Shown: piece by piece, positions 44,825-51,541 of the stretch
Layout of the letters: each line of letters starts with the position of its first letter
How positions within the stretch are numbered: the first letter of the stretch is position 1
Assembly (NCBI GenBank): GCA_937974625.1
Contig: CALJVJ010000130.1
Location: 1-51,541 of the forward strand
Direction of reading: 5' to 3'
Length of the DNA stretch: 51,541 nt
From: an uncultured Saprospiraceae bacterium
GTDB taxonomy: Bacteria > Bacteroidota > Bacteroidia > Chitinophagales > Saprospiraceae
Translations under genes and position numbers: made by a program
The notes under the pieces: generated by a model
Databases searched by the model: none
Told to the model about the DNA's origin: nothing
Seen by the model: the letters and a program-made list of their open reading frames with translations, nothing else

Positions 44825-47800
44825 CTACCGCACTATCGTAAAGTATCCTTGCATAGGGTCTTCGTCGTCCATGCGTAGTAAATAAAAATAAGTACCATTG
44901 GGAAGCGGATTACCATTATAAGTACCTGCCCAATCATTTTTATAAGTTTCTGTTTCGTGCACCATATCTCCCCATCGATTAAAAACTTTCAAACTACTTT
45001 TTGGATGATTTTCTACACAAGGAATTTTTAAGTAATCGTTCATACCATCCTCATTAGGCGTGATGACATTGGGGGCGAAACAATCATTACTTAAACCAGA
45101 ATCTATAACTTTGAGCGTTACTTGAGCAATGTCACATTGATTGATACAAGCGGTATTACACACCTCATATTGAAAAATATCCGTACCAAAGAAATTGGTA
45201 TTCGGTTCATAAGCAACAATTCCATTTTCAAAAGTCAAGGTGCCATTTTCAGGCTGCGTCATTAGTTTTATAGATAAATTATCATTATCACTGAGGAAGT
45301 CATTTTCTATTACATTCCCTTCTTCCAAGGTGCTATTTAGTTCAATAGTAAAAGCATCATCTTGGGCAAATATTTCTGTATCTGCTTGGCGTATGACCAA
45401 AGAGTCTTGGGCATAATTTTCACAACCTTTATAAGATAAAGACCAATAAACCGTTGTTTCCCCCATTGGTACATCTAACAGAAAAGTTGAAGGATTTAAA
45501 GGGTCAACAATAGACACATCTGCAGAAGTAAGCCACTCCCCAGTACCCAGCATCGGCTGGACTGCCTCAATCATAATTTCGTTATCTTGACAAATATTTA
45601 CATTATTGGTCTGAATAAATGCCAATTCATTAGGAATAGCACTCACTTCAAGCGCTACTTCATTAGAGGGTTCACTAATACACCCATTTTGGGTAACTAC
45701 TGCAAATAAAGTCCCACTATCATTGGTTTGTAAATTAGCTTTATCAAAAACGGGGGTGCTTGTAGCCGCCAAAGGCACATCTGAATTAGTAGAAAACCAT
45801 TCATAAACAACAGAGGTTCCTTCAGGAAAAACGGTCGGTTTAGTTACCGTAAGCGTAGCAGATTCGCCTTCACATTTTTGGTTATTGTCGGTACTTAAGT
45901 TTGGCTGTTCTGGTTTTGATTGGACACCAATAGTAATTTCATTGGTCAAAATAGGACAAACATTAGAAGTAATAACCGCATAATAATTACCCGCATCAAC
46001 TGCTGTAATATTAGAGATTGTTGGATTCGGAGCATCAGAAGTAAATCCGTTAGGTCCGAACCATTCATAAGTAGTCCCAATAGCAAAAGGAACATTCAGT
46101 GCAACGTTTTCTCCCTCACAAACAGGGGCATCAATTCCAGCAGAAGCAGTGGCAACAAGGTCAACTGAAGGCGACTGGACCATTACGCTGCCGACGTTAG
46201 ATGGAGGCGTACTACAACCATCTACTGTCAGCACTGCGTAATAGGTACCGGTGTTCGCCTCTGTTAAGTTGGATAGGGTAAAAATAGGATGAGTGCTCGT
46301 CCCGACCTGTTCATTTGTCTGGACATTGTACCAACTATACAGAACCTCACTGCCACTGGAAATCTCCTGTGGATTATTGATATTAAAAGTTACTGTTCCA
46401 TTAAGACATTGCGGGCCTTCCATTACCGCCAATTCAGGGGTATTAGGTTTACTCGATACTTGAATGGACATTTCTTCACTGATGCTAGAACAGCCAGCTT
46501 TTTCTCTGACTATATAATAATTCCCGCTTGACTCAGCAGGTGCATTTTCTATAATTAAATTATTCGTTTGATTATCAATCCTACCGTTTGGTCCATACCA
46601 TTGATAAGTAACCCCATCTTCAAAAGGGACGGCTAAGTTGACTTGTTCTCCCTCACAAACAGGACTAACATCGGACTCAGCATTCGTAAAAATAGCAACG
46701 GCTGATAAACCAGGTTGGGTAATAATTTCTTGAGTATTAGATTTATCCGAGGTACAGCCATCAATAGTTAAGACACTATAATAGGCACCTTCGTCAATAT
46801 TTTCTAAATTATCAATAGTCCAAATTAAGTCATCTGTAGTAGCGATTAACTCATTGGTATTGGCATTTAGCCAATCTACTTTTATATTGCTACCGACGTC
46901 AAGCGTACCTACATTAGTTACACTAATGGATACATTTTCCCCTGTACAAGGTTCTGGATTATCTAAGGCGATAATAGGGTTAGCAGGTTTAGGGTTTACT
47001 TTTATTTCTAAATCTTCGCTAAGTGAGGTACAACCATCGATGGTTACCGCAAAAGAATACGTCCCATTAATATCAGGAGTAGCACTTCTCAGCGAGGTAC
47101 TTGGTTGGTCATCAATCAAACCATTTGGTCCATACCAAGCATAAGTTGCATCCGTATATAGAGAACCCGTTAAACGTACGGTTTCTCCTTCACAAGCGGG
47201 GGTATCGGTGGTAGCGGAAGCAGAAGCAGCAATGGTCAAAGCAGGTCTCACCTCAATCGTCTGGACATTGGAAGCAGCAGAAGTACAGCCTAATAAGCTA
47301 ACTTCTACGTAATAATCTCCATTATTTGAAGTAGATAAATCTCCTAATTCTAAAATAGGGGTATTGGTGGTTTCTATTGGTAAATTATCTCCAATGGTAT
47401 ACCAATCAAATTGCAAAGAATTATTATCGGGGTAACTAACAGGTTCTATAATTTTTAAGGTAGTCGAAGCACCTTCACATTGAATGGCTTCCTCCATTTT
47501 CAAAGCTGGTGTCGTAGGTGCAGGGTTGACCATTACAGAAACATTATTTGTCCGAACAGAACAGCCTTCAAAAGTTACTAAGGCACTATACATTCCATTA
47601 TTTCTAGTGGAAGTATTCGATAAAATAGGGTTCGCACTTTCTGAGGAAAAATTCGCTGGGCCCATCCACTCATAAGTAGCTCCTTCTTTAAAAGGAACAT
47701 TTAATTCTACCCTTTCGCCTTCACAAACAGGATTGAGAAAAGAAGCAGAAGAAGTTGCTACAGGACTTTCAAGTGGAGTCTTAACCTTTACTCTTTCTCC

Positions 47801-50800
47801 ATTAGAAATACTAGATTCACAACCATTGACCTTTACTATCGCTGAATAAATTCCAGCATTCGCTACTTGCACTTCTTCTATTAATAAGGTGGCGATAGTT
47901 GTTGTATCCACGGCAAATGGCTCCCCGTTTGTTTGATTATACCAAACATAAGTCACGTCTTCACCTGAAAAAGTATTCACGGCTAAGGCTATCGATTCAC
48001 CTGTACATAATTCATTATTTTCGAGCGTCAAAGCAGGAGCTAATGGCTTCCCCATTAAATCCACTTTCACTTTCAATGGTTCAGATTGGCAACCCCGTCT
48101 CGTTTCCAAAACCAATTCATAAGTACCACTTGCCTCTTGTCTTGTATCTGATAAATCAACGGGAAAAGTGGCATTCGCATTCGTTTTTCCTTCAAACTCA
48201 AAATCATTAGGTCCAGTCCATTTATAGACAATAACTTCCGTAAATGCAGTGTCACCATTTGCATTTAAGCTAATAGGCGTGCCTTCACAAAACTGACCTC
48301 CACCAGATGATTTAAAGGGTACAGGTGTATTTTTTAAATTACAATCATACTCTAAAAAATTATCCAAAGTATTTGTGTTGGAATCTGGGCAAGGCGCTCC
48401 GCCTGGGCACTCTTCTTTATCCAAAAGCTTGTCATTATCCGAATCCAAATCATCTACATCCGCCAATAAATCATCATCCGAATTAATACATGGCCAACCA
48501 TCTGGGCATTCGTAGCTATCTAAAATGCCATCACCATCTCTATCAATATCTTGAAAATCGGCAGTTTGGTCTTTGTCGGTATCTTCTGGATTAGAGATAG
48601 TTGTTAAAACAGTCCCTACGGCATCTTCCGTTATTTGACCTTGCGCATTAACCACTGGAATACCCATTCCAATTTTTCCATCCCCATCTTCATCTGGTTG
48701 GTCCGCTTCATTGACATCATTAATCCCATCATTATCAGCGTCTAAGTCTCGAAAATCTGCTGCCCCAATTCCATCCGTATTAACAGGGAAAGAAGTAGTA
48801 GTTATCAGTCCACCATTTTGGTCAGCTGTGGCTTGCCCATTTTGGTCAGTTACAGGAGTACCTAGGCCAATAACACCATCATTGTCTGGGTCTTTATTTA
48901 AATTTTCTGCCACGTCATTAATCCCATCATTATCTGAATCGAGGTCATGCCAGTCTGGCACCCCATCCGAATCTGTATCTGGAGGTAATGGAATTGCAAT
49001 CGATGTTACTATTGGGTCTAAAATTGAAGCCAAACCAGTTGGCCCAACAATAGGTGTATTTCCATTTCCATCGTCAATCCGTCCATCTCCATTGCTATCT
49101 GCAAAATCAAAATTAGCCTCCACTACATCATTAATACCATCATTATCTGAATCTAAATCATCATGGTCTGGCACACCGTCTGCATCCGCATCAGAACGGC
49201 TATAATTTTCAAAGGCAGTAAAAGCATCTGGGTCAGAAGCTAGCGCATTAAAAAATCCATTTCTACCAAAAAAAGAAGGGTCTCCATCAATGACACCATC
49301 TCCATTCAGGTCATTTTGAAAATGGCCTGCTTCTACTAAATCTGTAATTCCATCATTATCTGAATCCAAATCTAAGTGGTCAGGAACTCCATCTCCATCC
49401 GTATCATAAATAGCCAATAATACATCACATTCTCCATCGTCGTTGGCATCAATACAATCATTATTAATCAAAGGGTCCGAACTATCTAAATAATTTGGAA
49501 TATTATCCCCGTCATTATCTGCCGTAGGGTCTACCCCGCCAGGCAAACAAACAAAATCACCCTCAGGATTACAGTATTCTGAGAAATCAGGAATTCCATC
49601 ATTGTCATCATCCAAATCCACAAAATCAGGAATTCTATCTAAATCAAAATCTAAAATTGGTGCACTACAATCTTCAATAATATCGATGGCGAATCCACCA
49701 TTCTCAGAAGAACTATATTCTATAAGTGACCAATAATCCAGTAATCGATTATTGCCAAATCTATCATCATAAGTAAATGGCTCCGAGGTTGCACGAGCAT
49801 TCCCAACAGTACCTGCTCCACTAACTGGGCCACCAATAGCAGAGTGGTCATAAAAGAATTCTTTAGAAGGACTTTCTTGACCATTCAATCGAGTAAAAGA
49901 TACCCCACTAGGATTATTTTCCACGTCCAACATCATGATGTGAATCTCCCCTCCTTTTATTTCTAATTTATAATTGATTCGGAAATTAAGTGTAGCGGGT
50001 ATTATATTTCCAGCACCATCTCTACCATCCCATGCAACTGTATTCGCTCCTGCTTCTACCCTTTGGAAATAGGTTCTATCTACTGCATCAGTAAAATCAC
50101 CGTTTCCATTAAAATCTAGCATAATCTTAGCAGTTCCACTAGTATTGACATTAAAGTTAATAACGCCGCCTTTCCCCACTTCCGTTACCAAGTCATCTGA
50201 ACATAGACTATTGCTTGCTCGAACTCCTTTAAAATCAATATCTTCAAACTCAGGCGTAACCTCCAATAGTTCTCTGAATAACCAAGTAGTATGGGTGTTA
50301 TAAGAGTAAAGGTCAGTCACCATAGCTTCTGAAGGCATGGTTGGGTCAGGCAGGTTAAAAAATATTTTATTATTAACGATACCCATAGTATCGGCAGCTT
50401 GGGGTTCGTATAAATACTTATTTCCCGTTGTCCAATATTGGGGTTCGTTAGAACGATTAAAATCCGTTTGTTCAGCAGATTGATAGCAAGGCAGACCATC
50501 TGCATCAACTAATCCAACCGTATTAGAAAAAATAGGAAATCCCCAAGGGTCTGTATCTTTAAAGTCAATTTGGTATTGGAAACCATCTTTTGTCAAAATA
50601 TAAAAAGTAGGAGAAGTCATAATATCATTTCCATTTTGAATAGAAATATATTCATTGGAATAAACTCTACCTTCCACCATTGTGCCACCCATGTTAGCAG
50701 CAGCCTCTTTTGAAACGGTAATATCCCAAGCCAAAACCACTCTTTGATTAACGGGTTGGTCATTCCGATTCCAAGTTGCATTATTCATAATGTTGGTAAA

Positions 50801-51244
50801 GGGGTTTTGACTATAATTTGTATATTCAAATCGAATCGTCCAAACTCCACTTTGTCCTGCACCAACTTCAACTGTTGCGGGGATGTAACCGTTTCCATTC
50901 GTTGTACCTCCACCTGTAGGGCCTGCCATTTCTTCAACATCATTATTGATTATCCCCAATCCATCGCTTCCATTAAAAATATAATGCATTGTTCCATCTG
51001 GTCGAAAAACAGAAATAAATCCACCAGAAATACCAACATGACTCGCGCCTAGATTAATGGTTTCTCCCTCCGCAACGTATACTTTTAGTTGTTGTCTCTG
51101 TTCCGCATTAAAGAACAAGCGATACCCTGGATAGTCTCTAAAATCTTTAGAACCTTCTGCCATTAGGCTATTTAAGCTCCCTAATAAACAAATAATCCAA
51201 AGCGAATATCTACCTAAATTGTGCATGAAAAATGGAAATTTCAT
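44825..51244 (-). CDS. Giant surface protein: TSP3-like Ca repeats, paired Ig domains, type B type IX sorting domain
   Basis: A 2139-residue secreted protein. Signal peptide (about 1-29); a unique N-terminal domain (about 30-520, containing FNGNGDFTDA); thrombospondin type 3-like calcium repeats (about 527-968; units like DSDNDGINDV and DTDSDGVPDWHDLD); ten Ig-like domains (about 975-1880) that alternate between a short type (CEGE...YEWFGPNGF) and a longer one (WYNxxTNE), repeating every 180 residues; one divergent Ig-like domain; a cadherin-like repeat (about 1958-2045); and the C-terminal CHU_C/type B sorting domain (about 2050-2139, FAPNVITPNEDGMND, NRWGDMVHE, NGTYFYLL). It should be displayed through PorP/SprF and act as an adhesin or gliding-related filament. 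ATG at 51244; ATG at 51226 is an alternative. Confidence 0.93.
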   Translation of the reverse strand: MKFPFFMHNLGRYSLWIICLLGSLNSLMAEGSKDFRDYPGYRLFFNAEQRQQLKVYVAEGETINLGASHVGISGGFISVFRPDGTMHYIFNGSDGLGIINNDVEEMAGPTGGGTTNGNGYIPATVEVGAGQSGVWTIRFEYTNYSQNPFTNIMNNATWNRNDQPVNQRVVLAWDITVSKEAAANMGGTMVEGRVYSNEYISIQNGNDIMTSPTFYILTKDGFQYQIDFKDTDPWGFPIFSNTVGLVDADGLPCYQSAEQTDFNRSNEPQYWTTGNKYLYEPQAADTMGIVNNKIFFNLPDPTMPSEAMVTDLYSYNTHTTWLFRELLEVTPEFEDIDFKGVRASNSLCSDDLVTEVGKGGVINFNVNTSGTAKIMLDFNGNGDFTDAVDRTYFQRVEAGANTVAWDGRDGAGNIIPATLNFRINYKLEIKGGEIHIMMLDVENNPSGVSFTRLNGQESPSKEFFYDHSAIGGPVSGAGTVGNARATSEPFTYDDRFGNNRLLDYWSLIEYSSSENGGFAIDIIEDCSAPILDFDLDRIPDFVDLDDDNDGIPDFSEYCNPEGDFVCLPGGVDPTADNDGDNIPNYLDSSDPLINNDCIDANDDGECDVLLAIYDTDGDGVPDHLDLDSDNDGITDLVEAGHFQNDLNGDGVIDGDPSFFGRNGFFNALASDPDAFTAFENYSRSDADADGVPDHDDLDSDNDGINDVVEANFDFADSNGDGRIDDGNGNTPIVGPTGLASILDPIVTSIAIPLPPDTDSDGVPDWHDLDSDNDGINDVAENLNKDPDNDGVIGLGTPVTDQNGQATADQNGGLITTTSFPVNTDGIGAADFRDLDADNDGINDVNEADQPDEDGDGKIGMGIPVVNAQGQITEDAVGTVLTTISNPEDTDKDQTADFQDIDRDGDGILDSYECPDGWPCINSDDDLLADVDDLDSDNDKLLDKEECPGGAPCPDSNTNTLDNFLEYDCNLKNTPVPFKSSGGGQFCEGTPISLNANGDTAFTEVIVYKWTGPNDFEFEGKTNANATFPVDLSDTRQEASGTYELVLETRRGCQSEPLKVKVDLMGKPLAPALTLENNELCTGESIALAVNTFSGEDVTYVWYNQTNGEPFAVDTTTIATLLIEEVQVANAGIYSAIVKVNGCESSISNGERVKVKTPLESPVATSSASFLNPVCEGERVELNVPFKEGATYEWMGPANFSSESANPILSNTSTRNNGMYSALVTFEGCSVRTNNVSVMVNPAPTTPALKMEEAIQCEGASTTLKIIEPVSYPDNNSLQFDWYTIGDNLPIETTNTPILELGDLSTSNNGDYYVEVSLLGCTSAASNVQTIEVRPALTIAASASATTDTPACEGETVRLTGSLYTDATYAWYGPNGLIDDQPSTSLRSATPDINGTYSFAVTIDGCTSLSEDLEIKVNPKPANPIIALDNPEPCTGENVSISVTNVGTLDVGSNIKVDWLNANTNELIATTDDLIWTIDNLENIDEGAYYSVLTIDGCTSDKSNTQEIITQPGLSAVAIFTNAESDVSPVCEGEQVNLAVPFEDGVTYQWYGPNGRIDNQTNNLIIENAPAESSGNYYIVREKAGCSSISEEMSIQVSSKPNTPELAVMEGPQCLNGTVTFNINNPQEISSGSEVLYSWYNVQTNEQVGTSTHPIFTLSNLTEANTGTYYAVLTVDGCSTPPSNVGSVMVQSPSVDLVATASAGIDAPVCEGENVALNVPFAIGTTYEWFGPNGFTSDAPNPTISNITAVDAGNYYAVITSNVCPILTNEITIGVQSKPEQPNLSTDNNQKCEGESATLTVTKPTVFPEGTSVVYEWFSTNSDVPLAATSTPVFDKANLQTNDSGTLFAVVTQNGCISEPSNEVALEVSAIPNELAFIQTNNVNICQDNEIMIEAVQPMLGTGEWLTSADVSIVDPLNPSTFLLDVPMGETTVYWSLSYKGCENYAQDSLVIRQADTEIFAQDDAFTIELNSTLEEGNVIENDFLSDNDNLSIKLMTQPENGTLTFENGIVAYEPNTNFFGTDIFQYEVCNTACINQCDIAQVTLKVIDSGLSNDCFAPNVITPNEDGMNDYLKIPCVENHPKSSLKVFNRWGDMVHETETYKNDWAGTYNGNPLPNGTYFYLLRMDDEDPMQGYFTIVR

Positions 51245-51541
51245 AGTTTATATAAATTACTTGTGGTTACGAATAGGTCTAGCGTATCCAATAAGAACTA
51301 CTAACCCTTACCACGTTTCTTTGCGTGAAGGAATTTGATAAGCATCCAGTAAGAATTGTAAGAAATGTGTATAAATCGCCAAAGCTATTCAGCTTTTGTT
51401 AGGCTATAAATCTTTTAATAAATATTAATGGCTAAAAGAAATGGAAAGTAATCTTAGAAGTTAAAATTAAATAAGTTAGACCAAGATTCGTGTTATTTGG
51501 TTTTCTAAAAAGGCATGAATTCGTAAAACGAATGAACCGTT
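51245..51541. other. Upstream region of the adhesin gene
   Basis: Nearly 300 bp with no credible ORF. A TAGCTTTG box on the minus strand (51380-51387) fits TAnnTTTG but lies 135 bases before the start codon and has no -33 partner. I see nothing else. Confidence 0.4.

Noticed and set aside
48340-49680. Repetitive GAT/CATCATTATC DNA in the adhesin gene as a minisatellite or mobile element
   Set aside because: It encodes in-frame calcium-binding TSP3-like repeats and is explained by the protein.

Overview
The window comes from a Bacteroidota chromosome, most likely a Saprospiria-like marine or gliding lineage (the class is inferred, the phylum is firm). Evidence: AT-rich DNA; a type A (M36 protease, 5122-9327) and a type B (2139-residue adhesin, 44825-51244) type IX secretion signal; PorP/SprF-like and PorE-like proteins; promoter boxes of the form TAnnTTTG; and the gene order tRNA-Thr, Tyr, Gly, Thr, tuf, tRNA-Trp, secE, nusG, rplK, rplA, rplJ, rplL, rpoB, rpoC, which is characteristic of this phylum.

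Layout. 1-10.4 kb: accessory genes, mostly exported: two secreted proteins of unknown role, a lipoprotein made of three repeats, dihydrofolate reductase (folA), a multidomain M36 metalloprotease and a second lipoprotein. 10.4-17.5 kb: an MFS transporter, a nucleoside-diphosphate-sugar epimerase-type SDR, an APC amino-acid permease next to a TPR/dimethylargininase-like fusion, a DEDDh exonuclease, and an apparent relic in which the tail of a type I restriction subunit (HsdR) is fused in frame to a YgjP-type zinc protease domain. 17.5-33.3 kb: the core transcription/translation block on the minus strand, containing rpoC, rpoB, four ribosomal protein genes, nusG, secE, tuf and five tRNAs. 33.7-35 kb: hpf and a XerC/D-type recombinase. 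35.4-38.7 kb: a small TonB-C protein, a secreted unknown and a PIF1/RecD-like helicase. 38.7-51.2 kb: a minus-strand group with a membrane glycosyltransferase-like protein, a DUF4056-like protein, a PorE-like OmpA protein, a PorP/SprF-like protein and a giant Ig-repeat adhesin with a type B sorting domain. The last three look like one surface-display locus.

The most unusual feature is in the gaps rather than the genes. Many intergenic spaces contain long imperfect palindromes of about 90-180 bp, each with a short perfect core (best cases 54-216, 3071-3246, 4075-4240; others inside the core operons at 22001-22107, about 26080-26165 and about 29472-29641). Two of them share a central CTCGC-ATAGC motif. 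Several gene 3' ends also carry short words of about 7 bp repeated in direct and often inverted orientation, with a different word at each site. I saw no CRISPR array, intact insertion sequence, prophage or recognised defence system. Other points worth attention are an acidic tandem-repeat extension on NusG, strictly alternating Ig-domain pairs in the adhesin, an unusually long rplL-rpoB gap and a probable separate promoter for rpoC.
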